DNA of 64,000 nt from Alicyclobacillus contaminans DSM 17975 (GCF_000429525.1 NZ_AUCA01000008.1:27451-91450), one strand, 5' to 3'; positions 19,998 to 28,933 are shown, numbered from the stretch's first letter. Made by a program: numbers and translations. The notes: generated by a model not told the origin, from the letters alone.

Positions 19998-20017
19998 TTG
20001 TACGTACATCCGAACAA
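19998..20017. promoter_or_regulatory. AraR operator upstream of araR
   Basis: TTGTACGTACATCCGAACAA lies about 105 bp upstream of araR and 130 bp upstream of the divergent hydrolase gene. It shares 18 of 20 bases with the operator at 18724-18743. Confidence 0.78.
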
Positions 20018-20146
20018 GATGCTTTATCAAAATTTCTGCACATTTCCCCATGCCGATGCCTGTCCCCGACCGTACCCAGCGCTGCTTTCGCAATGTACAA
20101 TATAGAAATACACACGAGAGTACACGATGGTGGGGAGGAATACCGG

Positions 20147-21841
20147 ATGATGCAACCAAGCCTGCGGAAACTTCGTCAGTTGTGGATACGGCAATCATCC
20201 TGGTTCCACCGGCCCTGGCTGTCCGTCGTGCTGATTCCTCTATTGACCGTCGCGCTGGGCACGGCGGGTTGGTACCTGTGGGGGCCAAAGCCGTCCATTC
20301 CGGTTGATCTCAATCAACCGGACACGCTCTCCCAAAAGGTCCGCGTACACAGTTCATCGGCGAAAGCGGTATCCAATCTGGTGGCAACTCCGTCGGGTAA
20401 CTCGGCGAGCACGGCCACATCCGCAGCAGCCAATGCCGGACACACCAGCGACAGCCGGTCTCTGCCCGCGCTGCCCACGGGGAAACAGACATTGGTCGCG
20501 CTGGGCGACTCCATCACGTTTGGGTACAATCTGCCGGGCGCATCCGCAACCACGGCGTCACCGTACGCATATCCATATATTGTAGGGCGTGATAAACACA
20601 TGCAGGTTGACAATCTGGGGGTCCCCGGATGGGAGTCCGCCGATGTCCTGCACGCCCTGCAAACAACCAAGTTTCGCAAAGCGATTGCCGCCGCGAACGT
20701 GGTCACACTGGACATCGGCAGCAACGACCTGCTGCACACCAGCTATGATCTGGCCGCGATGGCCAACACCACGCCGCCGGCCAAAAACCAGGTCATGTCC
20801 GATCCGCTCTTTCAGCAGTCCCTGGCGCAGTACTCGAAAAACCTGCCGGCCATTCTCACGCAGCTGCGAACGTTAACAAAGGCACCCATTGTACTGTTGA
20901 ATCTGTACAACCCGTTCCCGGACGGCAGTGATCTGCACGCGGTCGCGGAACAGGTGGTGGCGGCGGCCAACCAGGTGATCTACGCCACGGCGGCACGCTT
21001 CGACGTCCCGGTCGCGGACATCCACAGCGTCTTCAACCACCAGCAGGCGACCGACGTCCGCATTGAAGCGCTGGACATCCACCCCACCGTCACCGGCCAA
21101 CAGGCCATCGCCGACGCGGTGGAGGACGTCCTCTCACGCCCACTCTGGCATCAACCGCTCCTGTTTGCGGTCTCGACCAAGGGCACCCTGGTGTACTCCA
21201 CCACGCGCCCCGGTCCCTTCGCCATCTACTGGCTCAGCCCGGACGACGGATTGCCCGTCACCGGAGAACAGAACGGATGGGTGACGGTGACCACGCCAAA
21301 CGGCCAGAAAGGTTATGTACCCGCCGACAAGGTGACGGTGCTCTTGCGCGCAGATCCGGATGTGCAGTTTGACACTGAGGTGAACGAGGTGGCGGGCGGA
21401 TTGATTGTGGATTCGGTGTCCGAACGCGCCAGCAGCGTGTGGCTGTGGAAAAATACGCTGTACGCGCCCGTCACGTACTTGGCGAAAAACGCCAACGCCA
21501 CGGTGACGTACAATGCGGCGGAGCACGAGGTGGACATTGACACACCGCAGCACAGCGGGCTGGTGCAGACGGGTCTGCTGAACCCGCTGCCGGTGGACGC
21601 TCCATACCCGGTGCCGCATGTGGTGATGCAGATTCAATTGGATGGAAAGACCCACCGCGTCACCGCAGAGGAAGCCGGCATTGAAGTGGTGATAGACGGC
21701 AATCCGGTCAATCTGCAGGCGCCCGCCCTGTGGATTCAGGGGCAAGTTTACGTGCCCATCCTGACTTTCTGGTCCGACCTCGGCGGAACCATCACCCACG
21801 ACGCAAAAGGACTGCCCATCCTGTCGGCCGGCGCGTCGTAA
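20147..21841 (+). CDS. membrane-anchored SGNH/GDSL hydrolase with SH3-like and stalk domains
   Basis: The ATG at 20147 has GGGGAGG eight bases upstream; the protein is 564 residues. Residues about 22-42 are a membrane anchor, followed by a Ser/Ala/Thr-rich linker. The SGNH domain shows block I ALGDSITFGYN, DIGSNDLL for the Asn block and LDIHPTVTGQQAIAD for the Asp-His pair. Then come an SH3-like repeat ending GQKGYVPADKVTVLL and a copper-amine-oxidase-N-type stalk module (VVIDGNPVNLQAPALWIQGQVYVPI). It should be an extracellular esterase or lipase-like enzyme acting near the wall. It lies alone on the plus strand between araR and ywlC. Confidence 0.88.
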   Translation: MMQPSLRKLRQLWIRQSSWFHRPWLSVVLIPLLTVALGTAGWYLWGPKPSIPVDLNQPDTLSQKVRVHSSSAKAVSNLVATPSGNSASTATSAAANAGHTSDSRSLPALPTGKQTLVALGDSITFGYNLPGASATTASPYAYPYIVGRDKHMQVDNLGVPGWESADVLHALQTTKFRKAIAAANVVTLDIGSNDLLHTSYDLAAMANTTPPAKNQVMSDPLFQQSLAQYSKNLPAILTQLRTLTKAPIVLLNLYNPFPDGSDLHAVAEQVVAAANQVIYATAARFDVPVADIHSVFNHQQATDVRIEALDIHPTVTGQQAIADAVEDVLSRPLWHQPLLFAVSTKGTLVYSTTRPGPFAIYWLSPDDGLPVTGEQNGWVTVTTPNGQKGYVPADKVTVLLRADPDVQFDTEVNEVAGGLIVDSVSERASSVWLWKNTLYAPVTYLAKNANATVTYNAAEHEVDIDTPQHSGLVQTGLLNPLPVDAPYPVPHVVMQIQLDGKTHRVTAEEAGIEVVIDGNPVNLQAPALWIQGQVYVPILTFWSDLGGTITHDAKGLPILSAGAS

Positions 21842-21881
21842 GCGGCGGCGGCGCGTACGACGCTGTCTGGGGACCGGTCGC

Positions 21882-22943
21882 TCACACGCGATACAACCGT
21901 CCCTCCGACGCTTTTTGCAGGCGGTTCATCACCGCGGCGCCGAGCCCTTCCGGAGGGACGCCCACCACCAGAATATGGTGGACTCCTTCGTGATCAAACG
22001 CGCGCAGTTGATGGTAGAGCCGCCGACTGAGTGCAGCGGCGTACGGTTCCGTGGCCGGCGCTTCCCATACCAGCGGGTGCAGCGGCTCCACAACCTCGCG
22101 CCACCCGTGTGGAACCAACGCGGCCAGCCGCTGCCCGGCGTGTTGGCGAATGAATGCGGACACGGCGGACCGAATCGCTTCGACATCTCCCCACCACACG
22201 TGCACCTGCGCCGCCGGCGCGTAGTGGCGATACTTCATGCCGGGAGCCATCGGTGCATCGGTGGGCTGGGTGAGGTGCGGATCGAGCACGACCGGTTGGC
22301 GCAGCACGGCGGACAACTGCTCGGGAGTGATGCCGCCCGGACGGTAGATGACGGCGCGCTCATCCGTAATCGCGACGACCGTGGATTCAACGCCAATCGG
22401 ACACGCGCCACCGTCCACCACCCCGTCAATCTGCTGGTTTAAATCCTCGAGAACATCGCCAGCGGTGGTGGGGCTGGGTTTCCCGGAGGTATTGGCGCTC
22501 GGCGCGGCGACCGGACAGTTGGCCAAGCGAATCAGGGTCCGGGCCACCGGATGGTTCGGCATTCGGACACCCACGGTGGTCATGCCCGGCCGAACGGCTG
22601 GCGCCAAGCGCGGGTGTGCGGGGAGGATGAAGGTCAGCGGCCCGGGCCAGAAGGCGGCCATGGCTCGCTCAACACCATCGGGCAACTTGTCCGGATGGAG
22701 GATCACGCCGTCCAGCATGTCCAAATCCGCGATATGTACAATCAATGGGTTGTCGGCCGGACGGCCCTTGGCGCGGAAAATTCGCCGGGCGGCGGTGTCA
22801 TCCCATGCGTTGGCGCCAAGTCCGTACACGGTTTCCGTAGGAAACGCAATCAGGCCGCCTGCGTGAAGCCGGGCGGCCGGTTCTGCCAAAATCACTTCCA
22901 GTTGCGACGGATCGTGAATCTCGCGTACATCCCAGACGTTCAT
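21882..22943 (-). CDS. ywlC: threonylcarbamoyl-AMP synthase (Sua5/YwlC)
   Basis: The 353 residues comprise a YrdC domain (GGLIAFPTETVYGLGANAWDD, KGRPADNPLIVH, WPGPLTFIL, CPVAAPSANTSGKPSPT, IYRPGGIT) and the C-terminal Sua5 domain after PGMKYRHYAP. It makes threonylcarbamoyl-AMP from Thr, bicarbonate and ATP for the t6A37 modification of ANN-decoding tRNAs. The start at 22943 has GAGGAG seven bases upstream. It lies 10 bp after spoIIR, as in B. subtilis. Confidence 0.96.
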   Translation of the reverse strand: MNVWDVREIHDPSQLEVILAEPAARLHAGGLIAFPTETVYGLGANAWDDTAARRIFRAKGRPADNPLIVHIADLDMLDGVILHPDKLPDGVERAMAAFWPGPLTFILPAHPRLAPAVRPGMTTVGVRMPNHPVARTLIRLANCPVAAPSANTSGKPSPTTAGDVLEDLNQQIDGVVDGGACPIGVESTVVAITDERAVIYRPGGITPEQLSAVLRQPVVLDPHLTQPTDAPMAPGMKYRHYAPAAQVHVWWGDVEAIRSAVSAFIRQHAGQRLAALVPHGWREVVEPLHPLVWEAPATEPYAAALSRRLYHQLRAFDHEGVHHILVVGVPPEGLGAAVMNRLQKASEGRLYRV

Positions 22944-22953
22944 GACATTCTCC

Positions 22954-23652
22954 TCAGTGGTGGTTCCACAGATGTTGAATCGCCTTCCAGGCCGTCTCTC
23001 CATAGTCGACGGCGGCCAGGCGGACTTGCACATTGGTCTTCTGCCCTTCCGCATTGGTCACCTGGATGGTCTCCAGCGGCGGCAAGTCCGGAAATTGGCC
23101 GGTATTCGGTACAGCGTCACCGTCCGCGATATCGACAAAGCATAGCGGCGGAAACAGCACGCACCACCAATTCTGCCCCCGACCGGCGCCGAGCGTGATG
23201 CGCAGCGCCTCATAGTTTCCAGCCGGATACACCTGGTTTCCATACACTTTGGTAGGAAACGGCACCTTGCCGACATCGGCCGTGACAGGATAATCATACC
23301 CCCGCCGGCGTGTCACTTCCAGCGCTGTCTGACGCAGCTCCGGCAGGGCCGCCTCCACCCGGGCTTTCGCTTCCGCGGCAGTTTTGGCGCCTTTGACCAG
23401 TTCGCCAACCTGCACCACCACCGCGTCCCGAACCTCTCGCTTCACCTCTTGGTCTTGCGCGCTGTCGCTGTTGGCGATGATACGGAGTCGCAATGCATCA
23501 CTCGGAATGGTGCTGCCGTGTGGCTCAGCCACGTCGAAGGGCGCGGCGTCCTCAGAGGGTGCGGCGGTCACCTGCTGATGCATCACCATTCTCCCCGCCG
23601 CAACCACGCACACCATCGCACACAGAAACAGCATCATTCGCTTGACAGCCAT
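22954..23652 (-). CDS. spoIIR: stage II sporulation protein R
   Basis: The 232-residue protein has a signal peptide or anchor (RMMLFLCAMVCVVAAGRMV), then the SpoIIR core: LRLRIIANSDSAQDQEVKREVRDAVV, RRGYDYPVTADVGKVPFPTKVYG, YEALRITLGAGRGQNWWCVLFPPLCFVD. SpoIIR is exported from the forespore and triggers SpoIIGA to process pro-sigma-E. The ATG at 23652 has GGAGGGG upstream. A near-perfect sigma-F promoter stands about 80 bp before the start, which fits forespore-specific expression. Confidence 0.96.
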   Translation of the reverse strand: MAVKRMMLFLCAMVCVVAAGRMVMHQQVTAAPSEDAAPFDVAEPHGSTIPSDALRLRIIANSDSAQDQEVKREVRDAVVVQVGELVKGAKTAAEAKARVEAALPELRQTALEVTRRRGYDYPVTADVGKVPFPTKVYGNQVYPAGNYEALRITLGAGRGQNWWCVLFPPLCFVDIADGDAVPNTGQFPDLPPLETIQVTNAEGQKTNVQVRLAAVDYGETAWKAIQHLWNHH

Positions 23653-23728
23653 CCGTATCCCCTCCAACGGTGCATTCCGTTTCTCCACCTGGTTGGTTTC
23701 ATCTCCGGAATCTAGGTCATCTAGCAAT

Positions 23729-23758
23729 CATTCTGTCCGACGGATGATAGGTTTATAC
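23729..23758 (-). promoter_or_regulatory. sigma-F promoter of spoIIR
   Basis: On the minus strand GTATA (-35) is followed after exactly 15 bases by GGACAGAATG (-10), matching the sigma-F consensus GYATA-N15-GGNNANANTR at every defined position. Confidence 0.85.
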
Positions 23759-23927
23759 GTGGGCGCTGGCCAGACGGAGAGCGGGTTCAGTGCTGCGAAC
23801 GGCGGAAGCAATGCATGGGCGCGAGGCTGTGGACATTCTCTCCTCTGCGCGGAAATAGCAGCTGCTCATTGATGATGCCATCGCAGAAAATTCCACACAA
23901 AATCTGTCAGATCTTTGGTCCACGAGA

Positions 23928-23936
23928 TGGTATACT
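23928..23936 (+). promoter_or_regulatory. extended -10 promoter for the coiled-coil gene
   Basis: TGGTATACT lies 31 bases before the start codon of the coiled-coil protein, with no clear -35 box. Confidence 0.4.
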
Positions 23937-23967
23937 GAATGCACTCGGATGCGATGGAGGTCAGACA

Positions 23968-24501
23968 ATGGATTCCGAACTCAGAGCGTTTCTGGAACGA
24001 CTGGATGGGCGGTTCGACCGTGTGGATCTGCGTCTGGAGCATTTGGAAGGCCGCATGGAGGCGTTGGAAAGTCAGGTAGACCAGCGCTTCGACCAGGTGA
24101 ACGAGCGGTTCGCTCAACTGGACCAACGCCTTCACCAGGTGGACGAGCGGTTCGTTCAACTGGATCAGCGCCTCCACCAAGTGGACGAGCGGTTCGCTCA
24201 ACTGGACCAACGCCTCCACCGGGTGGACGAGCGGTTCGCTCAACTGGACCAACGCCTCCACCGGGTGGACGAGCGGTTCGCTCAGCTGGATCACCGCCTC
24301 GACCAGGTGAACGAGCGGTTCGCCGTGATGGAACAGCACCTTGAGCAGGTGGCTCACAAACTGGACATCACGTACGAACAGGTCGAAAGGCTGACGGAAA
24401 ACATGACGGAAGTCAAAAAATCCATCGAGTACGTGGAGTACAAGACGGCTGAGCACGACAAAGACATTTACTTCTTGAGCAAGGTCCGAGAAACCCTTTA
24501 A
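23968..24501 (+). CDS. coiled-coil protein built from 14-residue repeats
   Basis: The ATG at 23968 follows GGAGG, giving 177 residues. I do not recognise a characterised family. Almost the whole protein is predicted coiled coil: residues 10-40 carry heptads (RLDGRFDRVDLRLEHLEGRM) and residues 44-127 consist of six copies of a 14-residue unit of the type VDERFAQLDQRLHQ, two heptads each. The tail (VERLTENMTEVKKSIEYVEYK) is again heptad-like. There is no signal peptide, membrane segment or cysteine, so it is probably cytoplasmic and oligomeric. It stands alone on the plus strand opposite spoIIR. Confidence 0.75.
   Translation: MDSELRAFLERLDGRFDRVDLRLEHLEGRMEALESQVDQRFDQVNERFAQLDQRLHQVDERFVQLDQRLHQVDERFAQLDQRLHRVDERFAQLDQRLHRVDERFAQLDHRLDQVNERFAVMEQHLEQVAHKLDITYEQVERLTENMTEVKKSIEYVEYKTAEHDKDIYFLSKVRETL
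24097..24348 (+). repeat. six tandem 42-bp repeats inside the coiled-coil gene
   Basis: Units begin GTGGACGAGCGGTTCGCTCA or a one- to few-base variant, at 42-bp spacing (24097, 24139, 24181, 24223, 24265, 24307). Copies three and four are nearly identical, so the array is recent or homogenised and prone to copy-number change. Confidence 0.9.
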
Positions 24502-24890
24502 CATCGCCATTCCCGCGTCGGGTTCCATAAACCGAACGACACAGGACCTGCAGCGCTTGTCAGTGGAAATCAAGCAATCTTCATCGCCTGGTTTTGGGAC
24601 CCCTCCTTCATTTTGTTCAGAACGGTTACGGACACCTGAGCGGCTCCCACGCCCCCGTGGAAGCCACAACCTCATTCCTTCTGCGAACGTTCAATCCACC
24701 CCGAAGCCGTGTTTTACACACCCTTAACCGATTCTCCCATCGAAATTTACACAGCGCGTATAGAGTGGACTCGAATCGCCCAATCTCTTGGAAATGCCGC
24801 ACGTTGATGGCCAAACCGGCAAATCATACAGAAGGCGATGGCGCGTGCTTGGCAAACCGTCCATGCAGAGATTCGAAGGAGGACAACAGC
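24502..24890. other. intergenic region without a supported gene
   Basis: This 389-bp stretch has lower-quality open frames only. I see no terminator with a T-run and no convincing promoter. The ribosome site AAGGAGG at its right end belongs to the next gene. Confidence 0.5.
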
Positions 24891-25667
24891 ATGGAAATCT
24901 GGGCTCATCGCGGGTGGTCCGCCCGTTATCCGGAAAACACAATGGCCAGCTTTCAAGCCGCTTTGGAACTGGGCGTCCGAGGCATTGAACTGGATGTTCA
25001 ACTGTCGAAAGACGGCATCCCCGTTGTACTGCACGACGACACCGTCCAGCGCACCACCGATGGACAGGGCAGAGTCCGGGATTTCACGTGGTCCCATCTG
25101 CGCCAATTGGATGCGGGGAGTTGGTTTCATCCGCGTTTTTCCGGCGAGACCATTCCCACATTGGGAGAGGTTCTCGCCTTGGTCCAGACCCGCGGACACC
25201 TGACCCATGTCAACGTCGAACTGAAAGCCACTTCTGTTGGAGCCCAGGACCTGGTGGACGCGGTGTGGCGCACCGTTCACGCCACCGATATCGCGTCGCT
25301 GGTCCTGTTCTCATCCTTTGATCCCAATCTGTTGCACGCCCTGCGGCGATACAGCCGTCGCATCCGGTTGGCTCTGCTGACCCCCGCGTGGAACGCGGAC
25401 GCGGCACATGCGGCAAAGGAAATCGCGGCACAGGATATTCATCTGGACGCAGCGCATTTCTGCACGGCGGTGTTGGATGATGTTCGGCGGAATCACCATC
25501 AAGCACTGCGCGTATACACCGTGAACCAGCCGGATGCGGCTGTCCACCTGTGGCGAAGCGGAGTCAGCGGCATTTTCACCGATTGCCCGGATCTGATGCT
25601 GGAGACGCTGGTCCGTCAAGGCCAAGCTGAGCTCCACACGACTCCTCCACATCCGGCTTCGATGTGA
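24891..25667 (+). CDS. glycerophosphodiester phosphodiesterase
   Basis: The 258-residue protein has the GDPD TIM-barrel signatures: IWAHRGWSARYPENTMASFQAAL, GIELDVQLSKDGIPVVLHDDTVQRTTDGQG, NVELKA and the C-terminal VYTVNQPDAAVHLWRSGVSGIFTDCPDLM. His6, Glu and Asp of the metal site and His of HDDT are present. It hydrolyses glycerophosphodiesters to glycerol 3-phosphate and an alcohol. No signal peptide is seen, so it is cytoplasmic. AAGGAGG precedes the ATG at 24891. It has no partner genes nearby. Confidence 0.93.
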   Translation: MEIWAHRGWSARYPENTMASFQAALELGVRGIELDVQLSKDGIPVVLHDDTVQRTTDGQGRVRDFTWSHLRQLDAGSWFHPRFSGETIPTLGEVLALVQTRGHLTHVNVELKATSVGAQDLVDAVWRTVHATDIASLVLFSSFDPNLLHALRRYSRRIRLALLTPAWNADAAHAAKEIAAQDIHLDAAHFCTAVLDDVRRNHHQALRVYTVNQPDAAVHLWRSGVSGIFTDCPDLMLETLVRQGQAELHTTPPHPASM

Positions 25668-25975
25668 CCGCCTCGGACCGTTGACTCACAGCGAGTCACC
25701 GACTCGAAGGGAAGCGCTGTGGATCCCATCTCACCTCTCAGGGGAGGAGCCCGTCCGAACGCCCGGTTGGGGCCTCCTCCCCCTGTTGCGCCTCCTCCCC
25801 ACCCGTGATGCTTCGTGAAATGCGTTACACTTCCTGATGGACAGTGTTATGATAGAAAAAAGTGAAAACCGAGGAAATCAACAAAGTTTTCCGAACAAGT
25901 TCCTCGGTGTCGCCTATAGAGAAAGAGAACGAGTGCCAAATTGTTGACAGAGGCATCCGGCCAGGGGTAAAGGTG
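25668..25975. other. intergenic region before the PilZ gene
   Basis: A C-rich stretch (25765-25805) is followed by an AT-rich section with TATGAT near 25849 and TTGACA at 25942-25947. The PilZ reading frame stays open from a GTG at 25862, so part of this region could be coding; only the later start has a usable ribosome site. Confidence 0.4.
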
Positions 25976-26368
25976 ATGTTCGTGAAAAAGCCGCACAGCC
26001 CAACAACACCCAGACCCACGCCGACCGTGGTGGAACGGCGCGTGCAGATCCGCATCGCGGTGAGCATTCCCGCTCAGGTGACGGATCCGCAACACGTGTG
26101 CCATCGCGGCGTGATTCGTGACATTTCCACCGGCGGCGCCCAAATCGTCACCGAATTTGCCCCGTTCCAGGACGCCACACCGCTCACCGTGACGTTTCGC
26201 TTGGGCATGCAATACCATCTGCCCGCAAACGTGGTTTGGCAACAGCCGGTGTCCGGCCACCGATGCCACCTGGGCGTTCGGTGGACCCATCTTCCCGCCG
26301 AAGTGCAGGAGCGGCTGACATGGGAGCTGCTGCGAATTGCCGTGAATCGCAGGCGCCTGAAGAAATGA
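25976..26368 (+). CDS. PilZ domain protein
   Basis: From the ATG at 25976 (AGGGG upstream) the protein is 130 residues. Residues 20-110 form a PilZ domain: the arginine motif VERRVQIRIAVSIPAQV and the DISTGGAQI motif are the two c-di-GMP contact elements. It is a single-domain receptor, presumably coupling c-di-GMP to a partner protein. The frame is open upstream to a GTG at 25862, which would add 38 residues. No diguanylate cyclase or motility gene is near. It is convergent with prmC. Confidence 0.78.
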   Translation: MFVKKPHSPTTPRPTPTVVERRVQIRIAVSIPAQVTDPQHVCHRGVIRDISTGGAQIVTEFAPFQDATPLTVTFRLGMQYHLPANVVWQQPVSGHRCHLGVRWTHLPAEVQERLTWELLRIAVNRRRLKK

Positions 26369-26404
26369 GCAGGACTCTTTCAGCACACGGTCGACAGCGT
26401 CTGC

Positions 26405-27331
26405 TCATCGCCGCTCTCCCCATACCACCCTTTCCACACCGCGGAGATCAGGGATGATGCCGAAACGCCAGCCCTGCCATCGATGGCCGTGGACTTCCGC
26501 GAAAAGACGCCGCACATCCGACGCTTGTCCCCGTCCCACCTCGAGGAACAGCGCCGCTGGCCCGTCTCCGAACTTGTCCGCGCCCGTCTCGGCCAATCCA
26601 CGATAGAAATCCAGCCCGTCCGCACCGCCATCCAACGCCAGGCGGGGTTCCCAATGCCGAACCTCTTCGTCCAACCCGTCTACGTCCACGCTCGGAATGT
26701 ACGGCGGATTGCTCAACCACACGTGAATCGCATGTGATTCCGGTGTGGTGCGAAGCCACATGAGTCCATCCGCGTGAACAAATTGCACCGACGCCCCGTG
26801 CGCCTGCGCGTTCTCCTTCGCAACCGCCAACGCGTCTTCCGACATATCCACCGCGAACACCGTGGCTCGAGGACATGCCAGGGCCATCGTCACGGCGATG
26901 CAGCCGCTGCCCGTTCCCACATCCACAATGCGGGCGTCCGGTCTCACGTCGTTCACCCAATCCATCGCCCGTTCCACCAAAATCTCGGTTTCAGGCCTGG
27001 GGATGAGACAGCCCGGGCGCACGGTGAAGGGACGCCCATAGAACCACGCCTCTCCCACAATGTACTGCAAGGGTTCTCCACGCACGCGCCGTTCCACATA
27101 GGATTGATACACCGTGGCAGCATTCTCCGGCACCGTGTCGCCGCTCGACACCAAAAGTTTCGTCCGCGTCCACCCCGTTGCGTATTCCAGCAGGAGCAGC
27201 GCCTCATGACGAACCCAATCAGCGCGTTCCTCCTCCGGCGCTGCGGCAAACGTCCTCGATGTTTCCATGAAACCCTCATGCAAACGGGAGGCCGCCCACT
27301 GTTCGGCCTCCCGAATCGTCCACGCGGTCAT
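26405..27331 (-). CDS. prmC: peptide chain release factor N5-glutamine methyltransferase
   Basis: The protein of 308 residues starts MTAWTIREAEQWA at 27331, eight bases after GGAGG. The N-terminal helical domain contains GEPLQYIVGEAWFYGRPF and PRPETEILVERAM; the SAM domain has IVDVGTGSGCIAVTMAL and the catalytic SNPPYIPS motif. It methylates the Gln of the GGQ motif in RF1 and RF2. It follows prfA by 28 bp, the usual arrangement. An earlier ATG pair near 27355 lacks a ribosome site. Confidence 0.96.
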   Translation of the reverse strand: MTAWTIREAEQWAASRLHEGFMETSRTFAAAPEEERADWVRHEALLLLEYATGWTRTKLLVSSGDTVPENAATVYQSYVERRVRGEPLQYIVGEAWFYGRPFTVRPGCLIPRPETEILVERAMDWVNDVRPDARIVDVGTGSGCIAVTMALACPRATVFAVDMSEDALAVAKENAQAHGASVQFVHADGLMWLRTTPESHAIHVWLSNPPYIPSVDVDGLDEEVRHWEPRLALDGGADGLDFYRGLAETGADKFGDGPAALFLEVGRGQASDVRRLFAEVHGHRWQGWRFGIIPDLRGVERVVWGERR

Positions 27332-27359
27332 CCCGTGCGCCTCCCGTTGCATCATGCCG

Positions 27360-28430
27360 TCACGCTTCTGCCGCAGCCAGCATCTCCGCTTGATCCGCCA
27401 CAATCAGAGCCTGGATGATTTCGTCCAATTCCCCGTCCAGAACCGCATCCAGTCGATGAATGGTCAGGCCAATTCGGTGATCGGTCACGCGACTCTGCGG
27501 AAAATTGTAGGTACGGATCCGCTCGCTGCGGTCTCCCGTCCCCACCTGACTCTTGCGGTTGGCGGCCAGCTCCTCCTGCTGCTCGGACTGGTACTTCTCG
27601 TACAACCGAGCGCGCAGCACGCGCATCGCCTTCTCCCGGTTTTTAATCTGCGACTTCTCGTCTTGGCAGGACACCACAATTCCGGTTGGAAGGTGCGTGA
27701 TGCGCACGGCCGACTGGGTGGTGTTCACACTCTGTCCTCCAGGCCCGGTCGAGCAGAAGGTGTCAATGCGGATATCTTTCTCATGAATCTCCACCTGGAT
27801 GTCTTCCACTTCCGGCAAAACGGCCACCGTGGCGGTGGACGTGTGGATCCGTCCGCCCGACTCGGTCACCGGCACGCGCTGCACGCGATGGGTGCCGCTT
27901 TCAAACTTGAGTTTGCTGTACGCCCCCTTGCCCTGAATGGACAGTGTCACCTGGCGAAATCCATGGATATCCGTGTAGTTGGCGTCAATCATTTCCGTTT
28001 TCCAACCGTTGCGCTCCGCGTAGCGGGTGTACATGCGGAGCAGGTCCGCCGCGAACAGCGCGGCCTCATCGCCTCCCGCCGCCGCGCGAATTTCGAGGAA
28101 CACGTTCTTGTCGTCGTTCGGATCTTTCGGCAGCAACAGCACCTGCAGGCGTTTCTCGAGCGACGCCAGTTCCTGCTCCTGCTCTTCAATCTCCAGCTTG
28201 ACCAGTTCGCGCATTTCATCATCCAGCTTCTCCGCGAGCATCTCCTTTGCATCGCGCAGCTGTTGGCGGGCCCGTTTGTACGCCCGGTACGTCTCCACCG
28301 TATCGGCCAGATCCGATTGTTCCTTGGAGTACTCCCGGAGCTTGGCCGGATTGTTGAGCACATCCGGGCTGCACAACCACTCGCCAAGCAGCGTGTACCG
28401 TTGTTCCATGGCCTCCAATTTGTCAAACAT
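27360..28430 (-). CDS. prfA: peptide chain release factor 1
   Basis: The 356 residues start [19 protein letters not shown] at 28430 with AGAGGTG upstream. The GGQ loop reads [20 protein letters not shown], and domain 2 carries [18 protein letters not shown] and the UAA/UAG-reading region. It releases peptides at UAA and UAG. It is the first gene of a prfA-prmC pair, preceded by the rpmE terminator. Confidence 0.98.
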   Translation of the reverse strand: MFDKLEAMEQRYTLLGEWLCSPDVLNNPAKLREYSKEQSDLADTVETYRAYKRARQQLRDAKEMLAEKLDDEMRELVKLEIEEQEQELASLEKRLQVLLLPKDPNDDKNVFLEIRAAAGGDEAALFAADLLRMYTRYAERNGWKTEMIDANYTDIHGFRQVTLSIQGKGAYSKLKFESGTHRVQRVPVTESGGRIHTSTATVAVLPEVEDIQVEIHEKDIRIDTFCSTGPGGQSVNTTQSAVRITHLPTGIVVSCQDEKSQIKNREKAMRVLRARLYEKYQSEQQEELAANRKSQVGTGDRSERIRTYNFPQSRVTDHRIGLTIHRLDAVLDGELDEIIQALIVADQAEMLAAAEA

Positions 28431-28574
28431 CGTCGCACCTCTATCGCACCCCGACTCGGGGAGATTGTCCAGGGGTCTCTGTCCACGCCGCGCCCCGAAC
28501 TGCGTACGGGTCTCGCGGCTAGGCCCATCCGGGTCACAGAACGGGCCTGCAATCATTATACACTGTCGCCAATG

Positions 28575-28617
28575 ACCAAAAACGGGCCAGCATCCGAAGC
28601 GGGACGCTGACCCGTTG
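28575..28617 (-). terminator. terminator after rpmE
   Basis: On the minus strand ACGGGTCAGCGTCC pairs with GGATGCTGGCCCGT and is followed by TTTTTGG. TATAAT at 28560-28555 directly behind it probably serves prfA. Confidence 0.85.
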
Positions 28618-28643
28618 CCACATGCGCGCCGAGCGCGCTCTGA

Positions 28644-28856
28644 TTACGCTTGAGGAGACTTCAGGCCGTACTTCTTGTTGAACTTATCCACGCGGCCGCC
28701 GACATCGACGAGCTTCTGTTTGCCCGTGAAGAACGGATGGCACTTGGAGCAGATTTCAACACGAAGATTCTCTTTGACAGAGCCGGTTTCAAATGTCTCA
28801 CCGCAAGCGCAGGTGACCGTCGTCACATGGTACTCCGGATGAATGCCGGTCTTCAT
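28644..28856 (-). CDS. rpmE: 50S ribosomal protein L31
   Basis: Seventy residues starting [16 protein letters not shown] at 28856, six bases after AGGTG. It is the zinc form of L31: Cys pairs in TCACGETF and ICSKCHPFF. The C-terminus reads [17 protein letters not shown] at 28865 could extend it by three residues but sits badly for the ribosome site. The gene is monocistronic, with its own promoter and terminator. Confidence 0.96.
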   Translation of the reverse strand: MKTGIHPEYHVTTVTCACGETFETGSVKENLRVEICSKCHPFFTGKQKLVDVGGRVDKFNKKYGLKSPQA

Positions 28857-28904
28857 GTCTTTCACCTCGCTTTGTATTCAAACAGCATAAACACACTAAC
28901 AGCG

Positions 28905-28933
28905 ATTATAGCACGGTGATGCCCTTTTGTCAT
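28905..28933 (-). promoter_or_regulatory. sigma-A promoter of rpmE
   Basis: ATGACA (-35, five of six) and TATAAT (-10) are separated by 17 bases, and TGC before TATAAT adds an extended -10. The start codon follows about 50 bases on. Confidence 0.8.

Noticed and set aside
24097..24348. CRISPR-like array
   Set aside because: The repeats are contiguous 42-bp units without spacers, in frame within a coding sequence.
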